Source: Gaeumannomyces sp. JS-464 (Eukaryota; Ascomycota; Sordariomycetes; Magnaporthales; Magnaporthaceae). From it: DNA of 64,000 bases. The position numbers were made by a program, and so were the translations under genes. Every line of letters begins with the position of its first letter. Position 1 is the first letter of the stretch. Below are positions 23,080 to 33,410 of this stretch, piece by piece. The notes under the pieces were generated by a model. The model saw nothing but the letters and a program-made list of their open reading frames with translations, did no database searches and had not been told where the DNA came from. The stretch covers positions 3,906,001 to 3,970,000 of the forward strand of contig NGZR01000004.1 in assembly GCA_002197995.1 (NCBI GenBank), given 5' to 3'.

Positions 23080-23905
23080 ACGATTATTTTAAGTTTTAAG
23101 AAAAACCTTTACTATTGCCGGATATATTACCAGTTTGTTTGTCGATATTACTAGCATTTTTATCCTTTTTTCCCTTTTTAACCATTTTTTCGTTTTTATT
23201 TTCGTTATTATTAGAAGTACTAAACAAGTTGTCCTTTGCTTTTAAAAACGCCGTATCGAACATACTTTAAGCGGTAGCGCGGCCCGCCGCTTTCCGCTTA
23301 GCAGCACTTATTTTAATAAAATTAGCGTTAATTTTACCAGCCTATTCCTCCTTTTTAAAAAGGATTATGCATTTGGTAGTGGTGCGCCATTTCGCGAAAT
23401 TTTAAAAATAGCGAAAGCACGGTTAATAAAGCACTAGAACAGCTAAATAAAAAATTAGCTATTATACTTTATTAATAATAATTTCGCAAAAGTATTTAGT
23501 TATAAACTTTTTGGTTAAAGCTATTACGATTTTAAAACTACCGGTTATTAACGCAAAAAATTAGCAAACTAAAGCTTAAAAAATTACTTACACCGGTTAG
23601 CACGAATAATTAAAAGCATAAAACTAATAACGGTTACCGACCGGCTCGGTGTTAAAGTATTTAATTTTATCAAATTTGCCGGTTAAAAAAGAGTTAAAGC
23701 AATTTAAGCATAAAAACGATTTTTGTTTGCCTTTTACAGGGCGCGGGCGAGCAAGGGATTTACCTTTTCCCTTTTTAGCACGAGTTTTTTTTAACGCCAC
23801 TATTTGGGACCGTTTTAACGCTAACTTAACCTTTTTTAACGAATTTGCCTTTATTAGCTCTTTTAAAGCGAATGGATACCATCGCGGTAATTAGTCGAGC
23901 AGTAA
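23080..23905 (-). pseudogene. Degraded ORF with Cys-rich motif
   Basis: The minus strand reads a basic segment (KGKSLARPRPVKGKQKS), then CLNCFNSFLTGKF, and then KYFNTEPVGNRY, FYAFNYSC. Undoing single G-to-A changes at the Tyr codons would give a Cys-rich pattern C-x2-C-x13-C..C-x2-C-x5-C. An acidic/Lys-rich tail follows. I recall similar short Cys clusters in hypothetical proteins near fungal transposons, but I cannot name a family. Stops sit at former Gln or Arg codons, as RIP would produce. Confidence 0.42.
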
Positions 23906-25029
23906 AACAGTAAAGCAAAAATTGGCAATTAAATAGGCAGGCAGCGGGGATATCGATATTTGTGGTTGTAAAGATTAAGTTTTAAATTACAACGATTAAA
24001 GCTTACGGTTATTAAAATATCCTAAGCCTTTTAAGTTATATTTCCGATTTGCTCCTTCCTATTACACCGATTAGCACGCATACGGCCTAATAAATCTTTA
24101 TTAAGTTTATTTATTGCTATTATGCGCATTTAATCCGGCATTACCTAATTTCACGAGCGTTTTACTAAATATTACCCCATTTCCTATTATTTCTATTTAC
24201 AATCCTTATTTACAGTTTTTACCGACATCCAGCACAATCTTTTTGCCTTTTTTTTCCTTTGTTTTTAAAGCAGGTTATTAAATCCGGATTCCTTTGTTAT
24301 TAGTATTGTAAAATCCCGGGATTTGGAAAACGAGCATTTGCCGATGCACGCGTTTAAAAAAAGAATTGCTAGTATTAATTCACGTAATTTAGCGCGTGCA
24401 TTTAAAAAAGGCCCACCCCGTGGAGCCGCAGGCCTACAGGCCGTGCGCTTTTACGAGCTTACAAAAGGGGATTTTATAATCCCTTTTTTGTAACTAAATT
24501 CCTAAAACATGCATTATTACAAACACTAGTTCCAAATTTATAGATTTTTTTTTTCCTTTTAGGAGATTTCCGTGCCTACAAAAGTACCACTCCTACTAAC
24601 ACTTTGTAAAATTCGATCGAAGTTTGCGTCGATAAGCAAAGCGCTATTATCGCCGCCGTAAACTTTCGATATGTAACATTTTCATTTTAAAAAGTTATAA
24701 ATTAAAAAAAAGTCGCCCGATTATGCACATTCGGGGTAGGGAAAAAAGACTTAAAATACTTCGAATGCTTTTAGTTAAAATGCCTCGCGAAATATGTTTT
24801 AAAAGTTTAAAAAAGCCGATAAAAAAGGTAAAAAGCCACTTTTTTCGTATTTAGCCCTTTGCTTTTTAACCTTTATTTTTTTTCTTTTTAGGCCCCGCCG
24901 TTTTTTTTTTATCCCCCGATTTTATTTCCTTTTTTCCTTTTCCTTTATCCCGTTTTTTTCCCTTTTCGCTTTTAAGCGAAATCCGTCCGGCCGTTCGTTA
25001 GTAAGCCCGGGGCGTTTTATCAGCCGTAT
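23906..25029. other. AT-rich decayed sequence, content unassigned
   Basis: No domain is recognisable. One short GC-rich remnant lies at about 24410-24455, and an imperfect palindrome around 24470-24495 (AAAAGGGGATTTTATAATCCC). Composition and RIP-like base bias match the neighbouring relics. Confidence 0.4.
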
Positions 25030-25490
25030 AATGTTTTAACGTGGTTGTTCCATTTCGTAGCATTATTAATAATGCAAAGGCTTATCCCATTTTCCTTATT
25101 ACAAATAAAGCAGTTAAATAGCCCCCGAAATCGTCCTTTTTAATAATAAACCTTTTTATTATGCCGTATTAAAAACTTTTTCGTAACGAATGGCTTGCCA
25201 TATAAAAAACAAATGAATTTAAAAGCATTTAATCGATCCAATTTAAGCTACGGTAACGGCGTTAACATAATAGCGGCTATCCTATTATCCGCGCTTTTTA
25301 GCAAAGAACGCGGGGCATTTTGCTTGCCATAAAAAGTTTTAACGTAGCGGTTTTACCGCTTAGCACCGCTAATAACGTGCTTATTAATACAAGTAAAGCA
25401 ATTAAAAAGCTGCCGAAATTGCTTTAATAAACTTATCGGTATGCCGCGTTAAGTTTTTTCCAATAGTAAATAACTTTTTGCATAGGAAAT
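25030..25490 (-). pseudogene. Degraded zinc-finger gene with a duplicated two-finger module
   Basis: On the minus strand four finger-like motifs appear in two pairs. The first of each pair has C-x2-C-x12-H spacing: FLCKKLFTIGKNLTRH near 25435-25490, and CFLYGKPFVTKKFLIRH near 25145-25215, where Tyr replaces the second Cys. The second of each pair starts NCFxC and ends in (H/Y)VKT(L/F)YG (near 25340-25410 and 25035-25110). The same pair therefore occurs twice, about 280 bp apart. Changes at Cys and His codons are single transitions to Tyr. Fungal transposon-linked proteins, including some DUF3435 tyrosine-recombinase relatives, carry C-terminal C2H2 pairs, but I did not find a recombinase core upstream. 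Confidence 0.45.
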
Positions 25491-27540
25491 AAATGGATTT
25501 TAACATTAGTAACGGTTATATTAAGTTAGCGTTTAGTAATACGGCGATATCGTCGTCCTTACATTTAAAAAAAGCGACGAGCGATTTGCTTTAAAGCTCC
25601 GCCGCTATCCTAACGTTAGGCATATAATTTAACTAAGAATTGTGGCGGGGGGCCGGCTTTCGTATAACGGTTTTCCGAAAGTTAATAAATGGGACGTGTA
25701 AAACGTTTGTTAACAATCCGCGTATTTTGCGTTTGTTGGCCTTTGAAAAATGTTTCCTTTTATTTTCCTTTATTTTAAAGCGGACAGTTTTTTAATTAAT
25801 TTTTTTAATTTGTAATTGGATTTAATTCGCTTTTTTTTTAACTTTTATAACGTATTATTTTTAAGCTTAACATATCGCGTATAAAAGCCGAACATATCGC
25901 TCCGCTTTTTAAAAAACTTTAATTTCGTTTCGTTAAGATAAATTAAAACTTTCGTGTTCCGTTTGTAAAATAAAACCGCGTATAAAATTAAAAAGTTTTT
26001 TATTCTTTTTAGCACAATCGTTAAAAGCGATTTTTGCAAAATCGCGATTAACGTTTTTCGGCTAATAGCTTTGCTCGTATACCGCGGTTAAATAAAAAAG
26101 CATATAATTGCGTATCGCCGAGCTAAAAACGCTTAAAAGCACGATTAGTTAATTAATTGCCGAAATAAAAAAGAATATATCGCTTGTTTAAATGGGTATA
26201 TATATTATTAAACCTATTATTTGCATTTACTTATATCGTATATATCCGTAATAGGTCGCGAAAGCCAGCCATTTTAAATACGCGATTTTAAAGCTAACGT
26301 TTATTATAATAGCTTAACGGGAAAATTTCGCGAACTATTATATTTAACTTTTAATCCAACTAAACGTAATCGACATTTTCCATATAAAACCGTTAAAATA
26401 ACTTTTTAAAAAAACCGAACGGAGTTTTAAAAACGTCGTTGTAAATTGCTTAAGCGGCGATAAAAGTAAAAAAGTAATAAATTCGGTATGGTATAAATAT
26501 TACCGTAAATTCGACTTTAACTAAAAAGCGGCGTATAAAATGGTATAAATAAAAAAAAGCGAGGAGGATTGGAAAAAAGGAACGGAAAGTAATAATTACC
26601 CGTTATTTATTTGTTTTTTTACGAAATGCGAATTATATTTTTTTTAGCTTATTTTGCTAAATTGTAATTTTTGCTATAACTTTTTATTACGCATTTTTAA
26701 GGTTTCGAATTAAAGCGAAGCGAACTTAACTATAAGTAAAACTTAATAAAGCGCCTAGTTAAAAGCCGCTTATAACGGTTATAAAAATTACGAAATGAAA
26801 GGCGACTTAAGTCCAACGATTGCAAAAAATGTCGTTCGCGCGAGTTTATAAAGTAATAAAAGCGAGGAGGATATCCTGGTTAATCGCCTCCCTTTTAATA
26901 AACGTTTGCTTTAAAGCGAGGCCGAATTTAAAAGCTAAATCCTTAATAATTTATTATCGCATTTTTTTAATAAGCAGGTTAAAGCATAAACGGCGATGTG
27001 TAAACCGCTAGCCTTAATTTTTCCTTACGTTCCTTATCCACGGGCAAATAGGGAGGGATAAAACGCACGTAGGAAATCTCCTAAACGGGGCTTTTTCCAC
27101 GCAATTTCGTTAAGCCAGGTATGTATTTTAACTTTTATAAACTTTTATTGCCAGGGTTAGTCCGTTTTTTTGCACGGAAAACGGTATAATCGGCCGCTAA
27201 TATAAGGGTTTTTTAAAAACTTTTAACGCTTTAAGCTATCGTTACCGATTGTTCAAGCTTCGTTTTTTCCGGACCAAAGCAAAAAACAGGCCGGTTGGAA
27301 TATTTAACGTAATCCCTAAAAAACATTTAGCAATATTTTTTAGCTTAAATGTTAGCTTCGGTACCGCAACGATACAAATTAAGCCAAATGCCATTTGGAT
27401 CAATACTGCAAATATCCCGGAAAAACTTAAAGGGTTAAAAAATTATCAATATAAATAATAAAAAAGCGAAAGGGAGCAAAGCAGCAGTAATAATGCAATG
27501 TAAATGGAAAGAAAAGGGGACGTATATTATCCACGATTTT
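25491..27540. other. AT-rich decayed sequence, possible N-terminal part of the zinc-finger relic
   Basis: Very AT-rich with frequent stops in all frames. Minus-strand readings continue upstream of the finger motifs but contain no domain I can name. The AT block ends abruptly at about 27540. Confidence 0.4.
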
Positions 27541-28162
27541 ATTGCTGCATTTTATGCACGGCGAAGCCTATCGCCACATTCCCGTGCGTCCCGTAACGGC
27601 TTCTTTTGTTTAAAACCTGCGAAAGCATAACGGCGCCGCTCATCATCTCTGCTAGTCTGAAAATCCCGAACCGGCGTCGAGGTCGCGACAGAAGTATTTG
27701 CGTGCAAAGGCGGCATCGCATCGTCTGCCCGTCGCCGGCCGGTCCCAAAACAATGCAGGCATAGGAGAACCTGGGGTGAACGGCCGTGGACAAAAAGTCG
27801 GTAGGAGGGAAGGGAGCGGAAGCGGCCCCCCTCCCAAAAAGCGAGCTGGCGTCGGTTTTTAAAGACGCTCCATAGTGGCGTATGGCGGTCCGTTGGTCGT
27901 AGACTAAGGCCGGCTAGCGGTCTTGGAAACAGAAAACCGTCCTCGCTCTCGAGGGGGGAAACGTTGAGAAACCGGCGGCAAAAAGTTCATTTATGAGTGG
28001 GGCATGGAGAAGAGGAAAGGGGTGGGGCGATCATGGAGGCCATTGATTGGCCAATGCGGGAACCAACTTTTCTCCCAGTACCAATCTATCCCTTTCGTAT
28101 CATAGAATCTAGTCCAGAAAAAGAGGCGGGTTGTGCTAAGCAGCGGCATGGGTCAAAACGAC
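27541..28162. other. Boundary region between AT-rich island and gene-rich DNA
   Basis: Composition changes from strongly AT-rich to GC-balanced within about 100 bp near 27540. No gene, repeat end or duplication was recognised here. Confidence 0.5.
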
Positions 28163-28167
28163 AAAAA
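28163..28167 (-). terminator. RNA polymerase III terminator of the 5S gene
   Basis: Five T residues on the minus strand, overlapping the last base of the 5S gene. Confidence 0.7.
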
Positions 28168-28285
28168 CATACAACACCGAGGATTCCCCAGTGGTCACCC
28201 ACCTGAGTACTAGTTCGGCCCTCACTGGTTTGACTAGGGGAGAGCGGACGGGATCCCGTATATTCCAGTGGGTATGGTCGTATGT
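28167..28285 (-). rRNA. 5S ribosomal RNA
   Basis: On the minus strand the 119-nt sequence begins ACATACGACCATA and ends TGTTGTATGT, so the two ends pair as helix I. It contains the conserved fungal 5S segments GGATCCCGTCCGCTCTCC, AGTACT and GGTGGGTGACCAC, with the internal control region intact. A T5 run follows directly. In filamentous ascomycetes 5S genes are dispersed single units transcribed by RNA polymerase III, and this copy is such a unit, about 620 bp from the edge of the RIP island. Some differences from the Neurospora major type are expected because several 5S types and pseudogenes coexist. The closed terminal stem argues for a real gene. Confidence 0.9.
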
Positions 28286-28476
28286 GATGGAATAGCGAGC
28301 TTCCCGGCTTCATGTGCTTGGATGCAAAAGGAGACACATATCCACCTAGTTCCAAAAAGCTACCAAACAAAGACTATCGTGACCACAGGTTGAGATACGG
28401 GATCTTTCCAAACTCCCAGCCAGGGTAGCATGCATGATCGATATGTTGGATATCAAATCCCCCATTTTCCCTCCTG

Positions 28477-31188
28477 CTACTCCACCCCATCCCCGTTTTT
28501 ACGGCAAGAAAGGCCGGCAACCGAAGCGCCCCCCGCCACCTCCATAGTCGGCGTCGGCGGCGGCAGGTTACCCGTCTTCTGCATGACCCAGCACGACGCA
28601 TACATATTAACCCGGTCGATGCAGCTGGCCTCCTCGCCGCCCCCGTCGCCGCGCCGCGCCCCGACCCGCCGGGGCGTGAACCCGAGCGCCGCGAACTCGG
28701 CCACGTACCAGGGCTTGAGTCCCGCCGACCGCAGCAGCACCCTTCCCCCGGGCCGGAGCGCGCGGTTGAGCCTCGAGACCTGCGCCGCCGCCGCCGTGCG
28801 GTCCGCGACCGGGTCGAACCAGTCCATGCTGTCCATGACGACGGCGACCGTGAGCGAGCCGGGGCCAGGCCCGCCAGCACCGCGTCCAGCTCGTCCGTGT
28901 GCAGCCGGACGCCGTCCAGCGCCCCCGGCCGTGAAAGCTGCGCGTGCGCCTGCCGCGCCAGGTAGTCCGGGTGGCATCGGGGCGAGAAGCCGCCCCGAGA
29001 GTAACGTAGTAATACCTAATACCAAACTTATTAACGAAAATTCAAGCGGACAAGCTAATCACTTGCTGTAAAGTAACAACTCACGGATATTCTTCTTGCG
29101 ATTTGCGTTTCGCGCGCCATGGGTCGAGCGTGTCGGCCATAAACTGCCAGACGGCCCCCGCGCGCGTGTGGCGACCTTGCCGGACTTGACGGCCTCGGAA
29201 TCGGCGTGGTCCGCCACCAGCATGGCGAGTTGGTGCTTGGGCACGCCGAGGGCGGACCAGAGGAACGTCTCTGAGCTAACGACGAGGCCGCTGACGAGGC
29301 GCGAGAGCAGGGCCGGGCGGATGCGCGAGGTCCAGATCTCGCGCTGCTCGTTGAGCGTCTTGGCCTCGAGCAGCGCTCGCACGGCGGACCGGCAGCCGAA
29401 GGCGCGCGAGATCCAGCGGAAGACGCGGATGGCGTGCTTGGAGCCGCCCGTGTCGTACAGGCCCCTGCCGCGCCTGTTGGTGAAGACGTGCGCATTGGCG
29501 AGCCAGTATTGGAACGCGCGGCTGGAAAGGTGCGGCGAGAGCTTGTTGACCAGCAGAGCGCGGAAGTTCTGGTGCTTGCCCTCTCCAAAGATCTTCCAGA
29601 AGTCTTCGTATGACAGCGCTGAGTAGGACGCAAGCTTGAGCTCAAGCAGGTGGTTCTGGTTCGGGTTGAGGTCGACTGCGTGAATCTTGGCAGGGACCGC
29701 AAGGCGTATGACAGGATGTTATCGCCTGCACTGGTGATCGCCAGGACCACATCATCAGATGTGAGCTTGAGGAGTCGCTCGTCGACGCGTGTGTCTTCCC
29801 ATGTAAAGGCGTAGATGTATTCGTCCCCGAACTCTGTGTGCTTCTGCTGCTGGTCGTCAGTATATGCGCCACGGGTGGTTCTGATAGAAGAAGGAAGGGA
29901 GAGGAAGGCCTGTGTCGCGGTTCTGGGTGGCAATCTGGTGGGCCTTGGGGCTGACGGCAACATCAGCCCAAGGGATCCCATCAGGCACTTCCGCATCCTC
30001 GGGAGACTTGAGAAGGTGCACCGGCTTTTGGCGGCCAATCCAAATGTGATAGGGAATCGACCCTAGAGCACGGTTACGGGAGTTCACGCTCAGAACCGTC
30101 CCAAAGAGATACTCCAAATAATCTCTCCGGGCCGGCTCGAGGTTCACCCTGTCGAGGTCAAACCAAGAGCGCCAGAACGTCCTGCTGAGATATCCGGTGT
30201 GGCGGCCCAGTAGGCCTCCTGTGTAGTTTCGGAAGCTGAAGTCTGCTTTGGACTGAACATAGAAATCAACGACACCCATGAAACCATCGGGGGCGAGCAG
30301 CGCTCGGAGAGAGTCGATGACGGAGTAGAAGTCGGGCTGTATGTGTGTTAGAGTAGGGTCACGGGGTTGGGCACAGTTCTCATCACACCATTGTCAGATA
30401 GATGACGACTCACAATCATGGACAGGCTGTAGGACATGGTGAGAAGATCGGCGCCGGCAGGCTTGGAACCCCTGTGGCTACGTTCGTGATCTTCAAGCCG
30501 GAACCGCCTAGCGTCTTCGCAGACGACCTTGACGTTGGCCCAGCCGAGCCGGGCAAACCGGCGAGTGGCAACGTCGCACAGCGAGGGCGAGAAATCAACG
30601 AGGTAAACGCTGGAGAAGTACTCTGGGACGTTGACGAAGCGGTTCATAGCCTCGATATTCCATCCCGTACCGCCGCCAATCTATTCCTCCGGTTATTGTT
30701 AGCCAGCTCCCCGACAGGATGAACACCATAGCTTCGAGGCATCCAGAACACCTCAGGGGCTCATGTTAGGTGGGCCAAAGAGAGGTCAGCCGTACATCCA
30801 CCCAGATCCTCTTCTCCGGGCTCTTGCCCTTGCCCTTGGTGGGCTGCTGCCTGATAGCCTTGTGGTTGAGCTGCGCGGCGGCGAGCGCCAGCATGTCTTC
30901 GCGGCCCTGAAGGAGGGCCTTGCGTGTCACATCGTAGACGCCCGCCTGCTTCTTGTAGAAGGACTCGAGCGCGTCCTGTTGGTGCCCTTGTCGCCCGCCT
31001 GGTGCGGCTTGACAAAGCACGAGTAGAAGAAGAGCAGGAACGCGCGGACGAGCCAGGGGACTCGTCCTCGGTCTTGTTATTAATAAGCCTAGAGAGGCCG
31101 AGGGTGGTGCATAGCACCATTCCCAGAGTAGTGAAGATGAGCTTGACCCCGATGTCCGGGGCAAAATGTTACCACCAAGAGAAGCCAT
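28477..31188 (-). CDS. BTA1: Betaine lipid synthase (DGTS synthesis)
   Basis: The product makes diacylglyceryl-trimethylhomoserine from diacylglycerol and S-adenosylmethionine, a phosphorus-free membrane lipid that in fungi accumulates under phosphate limitation. The ATG at 31188 is followed by a hydrophobic segment (KLIFTTLGMVLCTTLGL). A SAM-methyltransferase follows (RIWVD joined to IGGGTGWNIEAM, then VYLVDFSPSLCDVA). The C-terminal DUF3419 region has YIYAFTWEDTRVDERLL, IHAVDLNPNQNH and VVMDSMDWFDP. Three introns are clear: 30681-30795, 30337-30413 and 29016-29084. About five single-base indels (near 31170, 31060, 30990, 29700 and 28985) must be bridged; several lie in base runs and look like sequence errors. 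A TATATA motif at about 31327-31333 could be the promoter. Confidence 0.88.
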
Positions 31189-33410
31189 GGTATTCTCTCA
31201 TACTGAGACGCAGGTTGAGTGCGTTTAAACAGTGAGAGATTGGTGTGTTTACGTTGAAGGGATGCTGACGAGGGCTGGTCAAAGAAAAAGAGCCAGGGAG
31301 GTTGAGAGAAGGCGAGGGGCTGACCATATATAGTTGCTACTCTCACTCTAGCCCGTGATCGGAGGGGTCAAGCAAGCAGACACCCCTTCTATCTACTCAG
31401 AACCGTCTCGTGGCCTCTAGGCTGGAGAGGAAAGGGGGGCAACCCAGGACCATCACACCCCATCGTTGCGGGAGGCAGCCAGGGTCCAAGTGGGCGCAAG
31501 GGAGGAGATCCAACGAAATGGGACATCGATTCGCGGCCATTCAACGCCATCTCCCGCTCTGTGGATAATGAAGCTTCAGAGTAATACGAACAGGAAGGTC
31601 GTCGAATCATGAGTGGCGATCAAGATCCACAGCAAGCCAGGAAAGACAAACGCCAGTATCGAAGGGCTTGACACGATGTGAGAAGCCATAGAGGTATACT
31701 AGCCAATGAATGGGGCCACATGCTGCGTGTGCTCGAGGATGCGGGATGACTTTTCTGTGGGTGTAGCAGGGCGACTGGGGAAGCCTACCTTTGGGCGAGA
31801 GTGCTATTGGCGCATGTCCAGGGTGGAGCACTGCTTTTCCGGACGCCCAGGCCAAGGCCCGCTAGGATAACGATCCGGCAACTGTGCTTCCTGGGGGCGT
31901 TCGAGTGGGTATGTGGTGCGCTGCAGTACTCCGCAGGGGTATGTGTATCCTATGGAGCGGCAAGGCGTAGCCGGAGTGTGTGCTATGGAGTTTGAACGTG
32001 TATGTAAGTCCGAAAACATATCGAGGAGGGAGACAAAGTCGGGGGTCCTCTAGCAGGGCCACGAGGAAGTCAAGGTCCTCCACAATCCCCTGGATGTCGG
32101 CCCACCACTGAGGCTAGTTCGACTGTCAAGGGCATGCGAGCGTCAGTGGCATGGGTAAGCGATAAGGTCGAGATGCGCAGATCTGAGCATTGTTGAGGAA
32201 CCAAAGATAGAGCCTGGCTGGGCAGGGAGGGGGTCGTCGTGCAGGCCTGGACGTGCACATGAGTTCAAGGGGACTGTGGAGACTCCCTTGCTGAACCCCC
32301 ACAACAAGCCCCTTGTGCCAATCAGAACAAAGAACGGGCACACGGGTGTGGTTGGAGCAGCGTGAATAGCTGTGCTGGATCTAAGAGCAGACCCGACACG
32401 ACTAGAACATCCGTCCCGACGCCGACTTCTTCCGCAAACGGGGCAGGCAGTTTCAGTTTCCTTGACCGATTGTCCACAGTCATCTTGCCCGCTTGTCGGC
32501 ACTTGTGATTGCTACCGCGAGATCTCGGCATGAGAATGGCGGAGGGAGGCGACACAAATACCAGCCAGGTCCCCGGCCCGCTAGAGAATATCACGACTGA
32601 TAGACAACTTCCTAGATTAGGAGAGCGAGTGATCTGACGGCTGCGGAAACCGACGCCCATGGTGTGAGACACAACTGGGCCTGTCCGTGTCGGTTGTGAA
32701 CGGCGATCGTGGGCGCGTGCTGTGATGGTTAAGGTTGCAATACAGTTTGCTTCCTGGATGCTTGTCAGTCTGGAACCCCGATTGGTGAAGCGACAAAGGC
32801 TTTAACCTTTGACGAAGAAAGCAATGTTTGACGAGGACAAGAAGCGGAGGTTTGGAAGTGAGATCGCGGATGATTCGAATAGGATCCAGGAATTTTAATG
32901 TTAGTAAATCAATAACATGTGTTCAGATCAGTGGGACCAAGTTGTGGGCAGTCTTGACGGCTTCATTGAAGCAGCTCATTCAAAGAACAAACTCCCTTCA
33001 TGTTCATCCATCTGTGGAATGAGGCAAAAATCTGGGGAAGGTCCAGGACAGGTCCAAGGGGCTCTGTCTGTGCTCCTTCGTGGTGCGTCATCCAATCGGG
33101 CAGCTCCACTGAGCAGGCACCCCACTCTGCGAGAGACAAGCCCCTGTCGGCCAAATGCTCCATCACCAATTAGTCGATGCCGGCGCGACGTGCATCCAAA
33201 GCGGCCGACCATCCAGAATATCCATCCATCGAAAGGGGCTCACCCCATCGAACGACGAGCACCCTTCGATCGCAGCATACGCTACTGACGCTGCCACCTG
33301 ATTGGGTCCTCCTGCGACACGACACGAGGCGTGCTGGAGCTGGATGCCCAGGCCGACCGGACAACAACGAACCGCCCGCTGTCCCTTCGACGCACTCCGC
33401 CGCCGACAGG
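31189..33410. other. Intergenic region, divergent BTA1/ADA3 promoters
   Basis: BTA1 and ADA3 are transcribed away from each other from this 2.2 kb stretch. No gene is supported within it. A TATA-like element lies about 140 bp upstream of the BTA1 ATG. I did not see a CACGTG phosphate-response site close to BTA1. Confidence 0.55.

Noticed and set aside
11377..27540. AT-rich block as inserted mitochondrial DNA
   Set aside because: Translations give Gypsy and Copia domains and the bias is C-to-T / G-to-A, which indicates RIP of nuclear transposons.
10000..27540. AT-rich block as a centromere core
   Set aside because: A 17-kb RIP island flanked by ordinary genes is not evidence of a centromere; chromatin data would be required.
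28477..31188. BTA1 as a pseudogene
   Set aside because: The motifs remain in order through the protein's normal end, and the frame breaks are single-base indels of the same kind seen in other core genes.
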